A program made the position numbers and the translations under genes. 64,000 nucleotides of DNA, from NCBI GenBank assembly GCA_016716425.1, contig JADJWJ010000006.1, positions 62,001 to 126,000 on the forward strand. Direction: 5' to 3'. This document shows, piece after piece, positions 8,196 through 16,286 of this stretch. Below the pieces are notes generated by a model. It was not told where the DNA came from and searched no databases. It saw only the letters and a program-made list of their open reading frames with translations. Each line of letters begins with the position of its first letter. The first letter of the stretch is position 1. The DNA is from Betaproteobacteria bacterium (GTDB taxonomy: Bacteria; Pseudomonadota; Gammaproteobacteria; Burkholderiales; Casimicrobiaceae).

Positions 8196-9629
8196 ATGGT
8201 CTTCGCATCGCCGATCTTCCTGTTCCTGTTCCTCCCGCTGACGCTCGCCGCGTACTTCGCGGTGCCGCGGACCTGGCGCAACGGCGTGCTGCTGGTCGCG
8301 AGCCTCGTGTTCTACGCGTGGGGTGAGGCGCCGTACCTGGCGCTCGTCATCGGCTCGGTGCTGTTCAACTACGCGATCGGCGGCGCGATCGGCCGCGCGG
8401 ACGACCCCGCCGTGCGCAAGCGCTGGCTCGCCGCGGGCGTCGCCGGAAATTTAAGCGCGCTCGCGCTGTTCAAGTACGCGAACTTCGCGGTGGCCAACGT
8501 CAACGCGCTCGCGCCCGTGCTCGCGATCACGCCGCTCGCCGTCGCGGCGATCCCGCTGCCGCTCGGCATCTCGTTCTTCACGTTCCACGCGATCTCCTAC
8601 GTCGTCGACGTCTACAAGCGCAACGCGCAGGCGGAAGCGAATCTGCCGCGCTTCGCGCTCTACATCCTGCTGTTCCCGCAGCTCATCGCCGGGCCGATCA
8701 TCCGCTGGCGCGACATCGCCGCGCAACTGCCTGTCCGCGAGCAGCGGCTCGCGGACTTCGCCTACGGCGTGCGCCGCTTCGTGCTGGGCCTGGGCAAGAA
8801 GGTGCTGATCGCCAACACGCTCGGACGCACCGCCGACCAGATCTTCGCGCTGCCCGCCGCCGAGCTGACCACGCCGCTCGCGTGGCTCGCGCTCGTCTGC
8901 TACACGCTGCAGATCTACTTCGACTTCTCGGGCTACTCCGACATGGCGATCGGCCTCATGCGCATGTTCGGCTTCCGGATCCTCGAGAACTTCAACTATC
9001 CGTACATCGCGCGCAGCATCCGGGAGTTCTGGCGGCGCTGGCACATCTCGCTGTCGAACTGGTTTCGCGACTACCTGTACATCCCGCTCGGCGGCAACCA
9101 GCGCGGCGAGCGCCGCGCCTACGCGAACCTCGTCATCGTGTTCCTGCTCTGCGGCCTCTGGCACGGCGCGAGTTGGCCGTTCGTGCTGTGGGGCGCGTGG
9201 CACGGCGCGTTCCTCGTCGCGGAACGCGCCGGCGTCGACCGCGTGCTGCGCCGGATCGGCCCGCTCGCCCATGCCTACGCGCTGCTGGCGGCAATGGGCG
9301 GCTGGGTGCTGTTCCGCTGCGAGACGCTCGCGCAGGCGCTCGCCTACTACGCGGCGCTCGCGGGCTTCGCCAGCGGCGACCTCGTCCGTCATCCGGTCGA
9401 GGAGTTCCTGAACCTGCACGTGCTGGTGACGCTGATCGTCGCGGTCGTGTTCGCGACACCGCTCGCGAAGCGCGTCGGTGCCGGGCGCGACCGCACTGCC
9501 GCCGCGCCCGGGCTCGCCGCCAAGCTCGCGCTGTCCGCCGACGTGGCGTGGACCGGCGCCGTGTTCGCGCTGTCGGCCGCGTTCCTCGCGGCGGGCACCT
9601 ACAATCCGTTCATCTACTTCCGGTTCTAG
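8196..9629 (+). CDS. MBOAT family O-acyltransferase (AlgI-like)
   Basis: Multi-pass membrane protein of 477 residues in the AlgI/PatA branch of membrane-bound O-acyltransferases. These move acyl groups across the inner membrane for O-acetylation of a polysaccharide or wall polymer. The N-terminus begins MVFASPIFLFLFLPL. The invariant MBOAT histidine is His323 in CGLWHGASWPF, with the conserved FRDYLYIPLGGNQRG upstream. The next gene encodes an AlgX/AlgJ-like protein, the usual periplasmic partner. No polysaccharide-synthesis genes lie nearby, so the polymer that is modified is unknown. Confidence 0.88.
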   Translation: MVFASPIFLFLFLPLTLAAYFAVPRTWRNGVLLVASLVFYAWGEAPYLALVIGSVLFNYAIGGAIGRADDPAVRKRWLAAGVAGNLSALALFKYANFAVANVNALAPVLAITPLAVAAIPLPLGISFFTFHAISYVVDVYKRNAQAEANLPRFALYILLFPQLIAGPIIRWRDIAAQLPVREQRLADFAYGVRRFVLGLGKKVLIANTLGRTADQIFALPAAELTTPLAWLALVCYTLQIYFDFSGYSDMAIGLMRMFGFRILENFNYPYIARSIREFWRRWHISLSNWFRDYLYIPLGGNQRGERRAYANLVIVFLLCGLWHGASWPFVLWGAWHGAFLVAERAGVDRVLRRIGPLAHAYALLAAMGGWVLFRCETLAQALAYYAALAGFASGDLVRHPVEEFLNLHVLVTLIVAVVFATPLAKRVGAGRDRTAAAPGLAAKLALSADVAWTGAVFALSAAFLAAGTYNPFIYFRF

Positions 9630-9630
9630 G

Positions 9631-9899
9631 TGACGACCCCCACGCTCGCTTCGCTCGCTGCCCCCCAAGGGGGCAGGTCGGTCCCTTGGGACGGCCCGGC
9701 GGGACCGACATGACGACCCCCACGCTCGCTTCGCTCGCCGCCCCCCGAGCCGCCCACGCGCGCGGGGCGAAGCCCAGGCTCGCAGAGCGCGTCCGCGCGC
9801 GAGGGCGACGGCCGACACCCTGCCGTCTGCATGTCGTGCCATACCAAGGAGGCCGTGGCAGGTCGGTCCCTTGGGACGGCCCGGCGGGACCGACATGAC
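9631..9899. repeat. Nested direct repeats between the O-acetylation genes
   Basis: A 43-base sequence starting GGCAGGTCGGTCCCTTGGGA and ending in ACCGACATGAC occurs at 9672-9714 and again at 9857-9899. A second repeat, TGACGACCCCCACGCTCGCT and onward for 28 bases, occurs at 9631-9658 and 9711-9738. GCCCCCC/GGGGGGC-type arms lie between them. The second 43-base copy contains the start codon of the AlgX-like gene (9895). These resemble the intergenic repeats common in Burkholderiales. No protein-coding content is supported here. Confidence 0.8.
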
Positions 9900-11070
9900 C
9901 GCCGACGCGCTCGCGCTGCCCCCCGTTCCGCCGCAGGCGCCGGGCGACCACCCGTTGCGCGACCGCATCGTCGCCGCGCTGTTCGTGCTCGCGACCGCGC
10001 TGCCGGGGCTCGCGCTCGTCTTCACGTGGTCGAGCACGACGACGCGCTTCGAGAACCGGCCGATGGCGCCGTGGCCGGCGCCCGCGCCGTCGCGCGAGTT
10101 CCCTCCGGCATTCGACCGCGCATTTTCCGACCGCTTCGGCGGCCGCGACGTCATGGTCCGCCTCCACCACGGCGCGCTGCTGCGCGCGTTCGGCGTGTCG
10201 AGCCTGGGCACCGTGATGCGCGGCAACAACGGCTGGTTCTACTGGCTGGGCGAGGATGGGCACTCGCTCGACCGCCACTACCGCGGCACGCTTCCGTTCT
10301 CGCAGGCCGACGTCGACAACACGGTGGCCGAACTCGGGCGCCGCAGCGACTGGCTCGCCGCGCGCGGCATCGGCTACGTCGTCGTCGTCGTACCGGAGAA
10401 ATTCACGATCTATCCGGAGCACCTTGCGCCGTGGGTCGCACGCATGCAGGGTCCGACGCCGTACGACCGCGTGCGCGCGGCCATCGAGCGCGACGGCCGC
10501 GTCACGCTCGTCGACCTGCGGCCGGCGCTGCGCGACGCGAAGACGCGCGAGCGCGTCTACTACCAGACCGACTCGCACTGGAACTACAACGGTGCGGTGA
10601 TCGGCTACGACGCGATCATGCGCGCGGTGCGCGCCGCGCTTCCGGCGGGTGCGCTGCCCGCGATCGCGCCGGCGCCGCGCCCGGCGTACGTGCCGGGCGT
10701 CGATTACTACAGCGGCGATCTCATCCAGATGCTCGGCATGCCGTCGCGCATCCGCGAGGACGACGTCGCGCCGCTCGGCAAGGTGCTGGCGATGGCCGCA
10801 GAACGCTGCGCGCGCCGCATCGACAAGGGCGAGTACCCGGGGTTCGAGTACTTCGTCTGCGACCGCCCCGGGCTGCCACGCGCGGTCATCCTGCGCGACT
10901 CGATGGCGATCCCGCTGATCCCGCTGCTGTCCGAGAACTTCAGCCGCGTCGTGTACGTCAGCAGCCGCGCGTTCGACAAGGCGCTGGTCGAGCGCGAGAA
11001 GCCGGACATCGTCATCGAGGAGCTGGTCGAGCGGTCGCTGCACGCGCCGGGGGCGTTCCCGACGAAGTAG
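9895..11070 (+). CDS. AlgX/AlgJ-like SGNH-fold O-acetylation protein
   Basis: Periplasm-facing, membrane-anchored protein of 391 residues. One hydrophobic segment near residues 24-42 (RIVAALFVLATALPGLALVF) is followed by an AlgX-type SGNH-hydrolase-like domain. The Asp-His pair is D226/H228 in TDSHWNYNGA, and the candidate nucleophile is Ser336 in LRDSMAIPL. FENRPMAPWP near the N-terminus is typical of the family. It would accept acyl groups exported by the MBOAT protein and place them on the glycan. The start at 9895 lies inside a repeat copy and the ribosome site is weak. Its stop is three bases from the convergent ntrC stop. Confidence 0.82.
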   Translation: MTADALALPPVPPQAPGDHPLRDRIVAALFVLATALPGLALVFTWSSTTTRFENRPMAPWPAPAPSREFPPAFDRAFSDRFGGRDVMVRLHHGALLRAFGVSSLGTVMRGNNGWFYWLGEDGHSLDRHYRGTLPFSQADVDNTVAELGRRSDWLAARGIGYVVVVVPEKFTIYPEHLAPWVARMQGPTPYDRVRAAIERDGRVTLVDLRPALRDAKTRERVYYQTDSHWNYNGAVIGYDAIMRAVRAALPAGALPAIAPAPRPAYVPGVDYYSGDLIQMLGMPSRIREDDVAPLGKVLAMAAERCARRIDKGEYPGFEYFVCDRPGLPRAVILRDSMAIPLIPLLSENFSRVVYVSSRAFDKALVEREKPDIVIEELVERSLHAPGAFPTK

Positions 11071-11073
11071 GCG

Positions 11074-12549
11074 TCATCCCCGCGCCCCCTTCCGCAGCTC
11101 GTCCTCGAGCCCCAGATCCTGGATCTTGCGCGTCAGCGTGTTGCGTCCCCAGCCGAGCCACGCGGCCGCTTCCATCCGATGGCCGCCCGTGTGCGCGAGC
11201 GCGCGCCGGATCAGCGTCTTCTCGAATTCCTGCTCCAGCCGGTCGCCGACGTTGCGCTCGCCACGGATGAGCGCCTGCGACAGCTCGCGGTCGAGCGCGT
11301 CGCGCCAGTCGAACCCGCCGTCCTCGCCGGTCGCGGCGGCCGCCGGCGCCTCGCGCACCTCCGGCGGCAGGTCGGCGACATCGATCCGCTGCCCCGGCGC
11401 CATCACGGTGAGCCAGTGGCAGATGTTCTCCAGCTGCCGGACGTTGCCGGGGAAGGCGAACTTCGTCAGCGCGCCGAGCGCGTCGTCCGCCAGCACCTTG
11501 GGCTCGACGGCGAGGTCGCGCCCGCTCTTCTGCAGGAAGTGACGCGCCAGCGGTGCGATGTCCTCCGGCCGCTCGCGCAGCGGCGGCAGCCGCAGCCGCA
11601 CGACGTTGAGGCGATGCATCAGGTCCTCGCGGAACAGGCCCTGCCGCACGCGCTCCTCGAGGTTCTGATGCGTGGCCGCGATGATGCGCACGTTCGCGCG
11701 CAGTGGCGCGTGGCCACCCACGCGGTAGTACTCGCCGTCGGCGAGCACGCGCAGCAGGCGCACCTGCAGGTCGGCGGGCATGTCGCCGATCTCGTCCAGG
11801 AACAGCGTGCCGCCTTCGGCCTGCTCGAAGCGGCCGCGGCGCAGCGCCTGCGCGCCGGTGAACGAGCCGCGCTCGTGGCCGAAGAGCTCGGACTCCAGCA
11901 GGTCCTTCGGGATCGCCGCGGTGTTGATCGCGACGAACGGCATCGCGGCGCGCGGGCTGTGCCGGTGCAGCGCGCGCGCGACGAGCTCCTTGCCGGTGCC
12001 TGACTCGCCGGTGATCATCACCGTCGTGTTCGACTGCGACAGCCGGCCGATCGCGCGGAAGACCTCCTGCATCGCCGGCGCCTGGCCCAGGATCTCCGGC
12101 GCCTCCGCCGCGGCCGGCGCCGCCGGCGCCACCGCCGACGTCTGCGTCGTCGCCCGTCGGATCAGCGCGATCGCGTGGTCGACGTCGAACGGCTTCGGCA
12201 GGTACTCGAACGCGCCGCCCTGGAACGCGGCGACCGCGCTGTCCAGGTCCGAGTACGCGGTCATGATGATCACCGGCAGGTGCGGGAAGCGCTCCTTCAC
12301 CTTGTTGAGCAGCGCCAGGCCCGACTCGCCGGGCATCCGGATGTCGGACACGAGCACCTGCGGCTCCGAGACGGCGAGCGCCTGCAGCACCTCGTAGGCG
12401 GTCGAGAACGTCTTGTACGGAATGCCCTCGCGCGCCAGCGCCTTCTCGAGCACCCAGCGGATCGAGCGGTCGTCGTCGACGATCCACACGGCCTTCGCCG
12501 CGTCGGAACGCGGCGGATCGTAGTCGTAGGCGTACATCGTCTCCGTCAT
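11074..12549 (-). CDS. ntrC: Nitrogen regulation response regulator NtrC
   Basis: Sigma-54-dependent activator of 491 residues. The receiver domain covers residues ~20-135, with phospho-acceptor Asp69 in VSDIRMPG and acidic DDD at 25-27. The AAA+ domain carries Walker A GESGTGKE. The sigma-54-contact loop reads GSFTGA, a variant of the usual GAFTGA. A Fis-type helix-turn-helix lies at the C-terminus (ALAHTGGHRMEAAAWLGWGRNTLTRKI). It acts with NtrB to switch on glnA and other nitrogen genes when glutamine is scarce. It starts 13 bases after the ntrB stop. An N-terminal extension of ~18 residues precedes the receiver core, so a later start is possible. Confidence 0.93.
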   Translation of the reverse strand: MTETMYAYDYDPPRSDAAKAVWIVDDDRSIRWVLEKALAREGIPYKTFSTAYEVLQALAVSEPQVLVSDIRMPGESGLALLNKVKERFPHLPVIIMTAYSDLDSAVAAFQGGAFEYLPKPFDVDHAIALIRRATTQTSAVAPAAPAAAEAPEILGQAPAMQEVFRAIGRLSQSNTTVMITGESGTGKELVARALHRHSPRAAMPFVAINTAAIPKDLLESELFGHERGSFTGAQALRRGRFEQAEGGTLFLDEIGDMPADLQVRLLRVLADGEYYRVGGHAPLRANVRIIAATHQNLEERVRQGLFREDLMHRLNVVRLRLPPLRERPEDIAPLARHFLQKSGRDLAVEPKVLADDALGALTKFAFPGNVRQLENICHWLTVMAPGQRIDVADLPPEVREAPAAAATGEDGGFDWRDALDRELSQALIRGERNVGDRLEQEFEKTLIRRALAHTGGHRMEAAAWLGWGRNTLTRKIQDLGLEDELRKGARG

Positions 12550-12562
12550 CCCTTTCCGCGCG

Positions 12563-13576
12563 TCAGGCCGGCGCGCGCGTCATCTCGAGCGGCAGCAGGA
12601 TCGTGAACACCGTGCGTCCCGGCGCGCTTTCCCATTCGATGGTCCCGTTGTGCTGCGCGACGAACGTCTGCGCGATCGTCAGCCCGAGTCCGCTGCCGCC
12701 TTCGCGGCCGGACACGAGCGGGTAGAAGATCTTGTCGCGGATCGCCTCGGGCACACCGGGCCCGTTGTCGGTCACCGATAGCGCGAGCGCCAGCCGGTGG
12801 CGCTTCTTGGCGACCGTGATGCCGCGCGCCACGCGCGTCTCGAGCCGGATCTGCGGGTCCGGCGTGCCGGCGGACAGCGCCTGCGCCGCGTTGCGCACGA
12901 CGTTGAGCACGACCTGCGTCAGCTGGTCGGAATCGGCCTCGAACTCCGGGATGCTGATGTCGAAGTCCGAGGTGATGCGAATCGCCGGGAACTCCGCCTG
13001 CACGACGCTGCGCACGCGCACGAGGATCTCGTGGATGTTCGTGCGCCGGTAGGACGGCAGCCGGTGCGGCGTCAGCAGCCGGTTCACCAGCGACTGCAGG
13101 CGGTCGGCCTCGCCGATGATCACCTGCGTGTACTCGGCGAGCTGCGGCCGGTCGAGCTCGCCCTCGAGCAGCTGCGCGGCGCCGCGGATGCCCCCCAGCG
13201 GATTCTTGATCTCGTGCGCGAGGCTGCGGATCAGGTCGCGGTTCGCCTGCTGCTGCTCGAGCAGGCGCTCCTCGCGCGCGACCTTCAGCTGCTGGTCGAT
13301 GTGCCGGAACTCGACCAGCAGCGCGGCGTGCGGCGTCTCGATCGGCGACACCGTGCACATGAGGTGCAGCCTGCTCCTGCCCGGGACGCCGAGCTCGATC
13401 TCCTGCTCGGTGTACGACGCGCCGCTCACCTCCGCCTTCGCGATCGCCGACTCCAGCGCCGGGCACTCGCCGAACAGCTCGCGCGGCGTGTGGCCGAGGA
13501 ACTTCGGTCGCGACAGCTCGAACAGGTTCTCGGCGGCGGGATTCACGTAGGTGACACGTCCATCGGCGCGAAGCAT
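12563..13576 (-). CDS. ntrB: Nitrogen regulation histidine kinase NtrB (5' end apparently frameshifted)
   Basis: PAS-type sensor kinase (337 codons from the ATG at 13576) that phosphorylates NtrC under PII control. The PAS region is RVTYVNPAAENLFEL. The phospho-accepting His121 lies in SLAHEIKNPLGG, followed by the ATPase boxes (NVVRNAAQAL, VTDNGPGVPEAI, GSGLGLTIAQ). The usual N-terminus continues upstream in frame as GLELLAAAVL but meets a stop with no normal start codon. A good Shine-Dalgarno sequence (GAAGGT, complement of ~13621-13626) and ATG at 13611 lie one frame off. One extra G in the GGG at 13605-13607 would restore MRGLELLAAAVLML. The kinase may therefore be mutated, or the sequence has a one-base error. 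Confidence 0.88.
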   Translation of the reverse strand: MLRADGRVTYVNPAAENLFELSRPKFLGHTPRELFGECPALESAIAKAEVSGASYTEQEIELGVPGRSRLHLMCTVSPIETPHAALLVEFRHIDQQLKVAREERLLEQQQANRDLIRSLAHEIKNPLGGIRGAAQLLEGELDRPQLAEYTQVIIGEADRLQSLVNRLLTPHRLPSYRRTNIHEILVRVRSVVQAEFPAIRITSDFDISIPEFEADSDQLTQVVLNVVRNAAQALSAGTPDPQIRLETRVARGITVAKKRHRLALALSVTDNGPGVPEAIRDKIFYPLVSGREGGSGLGLTIAQTFVAQHNGTIEWESAPGRTVFTILLPLEMTRAPA

Positions 13577-13791
13577 CAGGACGGCGGCCGCGAGCAGCTC
13601 CAGTCCCGCATCACTGGGCTACCTTCGCGGCGCGCGCCGGCGAGCGGCGACGGGAAGAACCGCAGCTTCACGATCGTCCCGCGCCAACGCGCGCCGCAAC
13701 GGCCGCACGCGCGGGAATAGTCAGCAAATTCCGCGCCGGGATCCGGGCGGACGAACGCGGCACGCAGCGCACGCGCCGCGCGTGGCGGATC

Positions 13792-14295
13792 TCAGCGTGT
13801 GGCGCCGAGCTCCTTCTTGAGCGCCTCGATGTTGCGCTCGTGCAGCTGCACCGACTGGCGCAGCCGCGCGATACGCTCCTGGTACTTCGCGGCGTTGCCC
13901 TGCTCCTCCGGCAACGGCACGGGCGCGCCGTTCGCGTAGAGCGCGCGCGCGTCGGCGAGCAGTTTCTCCTCTGTGGCGAGCTCGTCCGAGAGCACCTTGC
14001 GGCGCATGTCGTCGCGGCCCTTCTGCGTTTCCGCATCGACCTTGGGAAAGCCCGCAGGCGTGGGCGTGCTCCGGTTCGCGCTGCCGGTCGCGCGCCGCGG
14101 CTCCTCGGCACCCATGCACGAGATCCTGCGGTAGCCCTTCTCCGGCGGCAGGTTGGAGAAGACGATGTTGCCGGCCGCGTCGACGTACTTGCACACCGGC
14201 CCCTGCGCCCATGCGCCGCTCGCGCAGGCGGCCGCGAGGCACCACGAGAGGGCGCGGATGCACCGTTTTCCGGCAGCGTAGGCATGGTCGTGCAT
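13792..14295 (-). CDS. Secreted DUF4124 domain protein
   Basis: Protein of 167 residues between glnA and ntrB. A signal peptide covers residues ~1-32 (MHDHAYAAGKRCIRALSWCL, cleavage after AWA). The DUF4124 motif is CKYVDAAGNIVFSNLPPEKGYRR, split here by the Cys residue at its start. The last ~60 residues (AAKYQERIARLRQSVQLHER and on) look like a coiled coil. Proteins of this type are commonly found between glnA and ntrB in Betaproteobacteria, but the function is unknown. The start at 14295 is chosen for the signal peptide. It lies about 107 bases downstream of the glnA stop and probably shares its transcript. Confidence 0.82.
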   Translation of the reverse strand: MHDHAYAAGKRCIRALSWCLAAACASGAWAQGPVCKYVDAAGNIVFSNLPPEKGYRRISCMGAEEPRRATGSANRSTPTPAGFPKVDAETQKGRDDMRRKVLSDELATEEKLLADARALYANGAPVPLPEEQGNAAKYQERIARLRQSVQLHERNIEALKKELGATR

Positions 14296-14402
14296 GGCGG
14301 CGAAGTGTAGCGCACCCGAAGCGGCAGGGGCAGGCGCGCGGCCTGCCCCTGTCGTCGGTACAACGCGCGCGCCGCGATCGGCGCCGACATCGCTGCGTCG
14401 CT

Positions 14403-15815
14403 CTACAGGCTGTAGTACATGTCGAATTCGACCGGGTGCGTGGTCATCCGGAAGCGCGTCACCTCCTCCATCTTGAGGGCGATGTACGCGTCGATCATGT
14501 CGTTGGTGAACACGCCGCCGCGCGTCAGGAACTCGCGGTCGCGGTCGAGGTGCGACAGCGCCTCGTCCAGCGACGCGCACGGGTGCGGCACCTTGGCGGC
14601 CTCCTCGGGCTCGAGGTCGTACAGGTTCTTGTCCATCGGGTCGCCCGGGTGGAGCTTGTTCTGCACGCCGTCCAGGCCCGCCATCAGCATCGCCGCGAAC
14701 GCGAGGTACGGGTTCGCCGTCGGGTCGGGGAAGCGCACCTCGACGCGGCGCCCCTTCGGGTTCGACACGTACGGGATGCGGATCGCCGCCGAGCGGTTGC
14801 GCGCCGAGTACGCGAGGTTGATCGGCGCCTCGAAGCCCGGCACCAGCCGCTTGTACGAGTTGGTGCCCGGGTTGGTGATCGCGTTGAGCGCCTTCGCGTG
14901 CTTGATCACGCCGCCGATGTAGTACAGCGCGAACTCGGACAGGCCCGCGTAGCCGTCACCGGCGAAGAGGTTCTTGCCGTCCTTCCACACCGACTGGTGG
15001 CAGTGCATGCCCGAGCCGTTGTCGCCGACGATCGGCTTGGGCATGAACGTCGCGGTCTTGCCGTACGCGTGCGCCGTGTTGTGCACGCAGTACTTGAGGA
15101 TCTGCAGCCAGTCGGCACGCTTGACCAGCGTCTCGAACTTGGTGCCGATCTCGCACTGGCCGGCGTTCGCGACCTCGTGGTGGTGCACCTCGACCTCCAC
15201 ACCCATCGACTCCATCGCGAGGCACATCGCCGAGCGGATGTCCTGCAGCGAGTCCACTGGTGGCACGGGGAAGTAGCCGCCCTTCACCGTCGGGCGGTGG
15301 CCCATGTTGCCGCCTTCGAACTTCTCGGCGGTCGACCACGCGGCCTCGCTCGAGAAGACCTTGCTGTAGCTGCCCGACATGTCGACCGACCACTCGACGG
15401 CGTCGAAGATGAAGAACTCGGGCTCGGGCCCGAAATACGCCGTGTCGCCCATGCCCGAGGACTTGAGATACGCCTCGGCGCGCTTGGCGAGCGAGCGGGG
15501 GTCGCGCTCGTAGCCCTTGCCGTCCGACGGCTCGACCACGTCACAGGTGATGAGCAGCGTGGTCTCGTCCATGAAGGGGTCGATGTTCGCGGTGCCCGGG
15601 TCCGGCATCAGCAGCATGTCGGAGGCCTGGATGCCCTTCCAGCCGGCGATCGACGAGCCGTCGAACGCGTGGCCCGACTCGAACTTGTCGGCGGTGAACT
15701 GCTTCGCGGGCACGGAGACGTGCTGCTCCTTGCCGCGGGTGTCGGTGAAGCGGAGGTCGACGAACTTGACTTCCTTCTCTTTGATCATCTTCAGCACGTC
15801 AGCGGGTGATGCCAT
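14403..15815 (-). CDS. glnA: Glutamine synthetase, type I
   Basis: GlnA of 470 residues, forming glutamine from glutamate, ammonia and ATP in the cytoplasm. The beta-grasp N-terminal domain begins MASPADVLKMIKEKEVKFVD. The catalytic domain has FGPEPEFFIFD, VEVHHHEVANAGQCEI and NRSAAIRIP. The adenylylation loop NLYDL carries Tyr399, so GlnE-type covalent control is expected. AGGAGA precedes the ATG. A sigma-54 promoter and an NtrC site lie upstream, and ntrBC follow downstream, giving an autogenous nitrogen-control locus. Nothing in the protein departs from the family. Confidence 0.97.
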   Translation of the reverse strand: MASPADVLKMIKEKEVKFVDLRFTDTRGKEQHVSVPAKQFTADKFESGHAFDGSSIAGWKGIQASDMLLMPDPGTANIDPFMDETTLLITCDVVEPSDGKGYERDPRSLAKRAEAYLKSSGMGDTAYFGPEPEFFIFDAVEWSVDMSGSYSKVFSSEAAWSTAEKFEGGNMGHRPTVKGGYFPVPPVDSLQDIRSAMCLAMESMGVEVEVHHHEVANAGQCEIGTKFETLVKRADWLQILKYCVHNTAHAYGKTATFMPKPIVGDNGSGMHCHQSVWKDGKNLFAGDGYAGLSEFALYYIGGVIKHAKALNAITNPGTNSYKRLVPGFEAPINLAYSARNRSAAIRIPYVSNPKGRRVEVRFPDPTANPYLAFAAMLMAGLDGVQNKLHPGDPMDKNLYDLEPEEAAKVPHPCASLDEALSHLDRDREFLTRGGVFTNDMIDAYIALKMEEVTRFRMTTHPVEFDMYYSL

Positions 15816-15922
15816 CCGGGTCTCCTGATGAACCGATTGAAAAAGGGACTGCGCGACAGGCAGGCAGCCGCAGCGGCTGCGCGCGCGTCGAATCGCTTGG
15901 CAATGGGGGCCGTCGCCAATTT

Positions 15923-15938
15923 AGCGAGAAGCATGCCA
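15923..15938 (-). promoter_or_regulatory. Sigma-54 (-24/-12) promoter of glnA
   Basis: Read on the - strand the sequence is TGGCATG-CTTC-TCGCT. The invariant GG (15937-15936) and GC (15925-15924) are separated by exactly ten bases, as sigma-54 requires. The match to TGGCACG-N4-TTGCT is good. It lies about 108 bases upstream of the glnA ATG and directly upstream of genes for the cognate activator, so NtrC-driven transcription under nitrogen limitation is strongly indicated. Confidence 0.8.
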
Positions 15939-16043
15939 CCACAAAAACACTGATGATTCAATAAGTTATCGAGACGTCTCGCTTGCTGCCGAAGCTCGCC
16001 GCTCGATGGCCGCACCAGACTCGATCATTATCGCACCGGTCGG

Positions 16044-16058
16044 GCACCGAATTCGTGC
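16044..16058. promoter_or_regulatory. NtrC-binding site upstream of glnA
   Basis: GCACCGAATTCGTGC is a 15-base dyad, GCAC-N7-GTGC, with the same half-sites and spacing as the known enterobacterial glnA enhancers. It lies about 110 bases upstream of the -24 element, a normal enhancer distance. Further half-sites (GCACC at 16012 and 16033) lie nearby and may give weaker sites. The remainder of the 15816-16286 gap shows no gene. Confidence 0.65.
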
Positions 16059-16286
16059 AGAGTCTCCCTGGTGTGCCGCGCCGCGTTCCGCACCGCAGCA
16101 ACCACTCGCAGGCAAGCAACGCCGACGGTGGCCGGCTCGCGGCGATGGTGCAGCCAACATCATGTTTTAGTAAGGTTTTCCTCGAGACCCCCTGAATCCG
16201 GGAGCCGCCGCTCGACCAGCCGATCGCGAGCGAACCGTGCCCCGGCTTGGTGCATGGAGGGCGTCGCCCCGAGCGCCGTGCACTGA

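Noticed and set aside
9626..9847. Frame encoding a GERSERGGRHVGPAGPSQGT-type peptide
   Set aside because: This is a translated intergenic repeat; the same peptide arises from both repeat copies and it has no start context.
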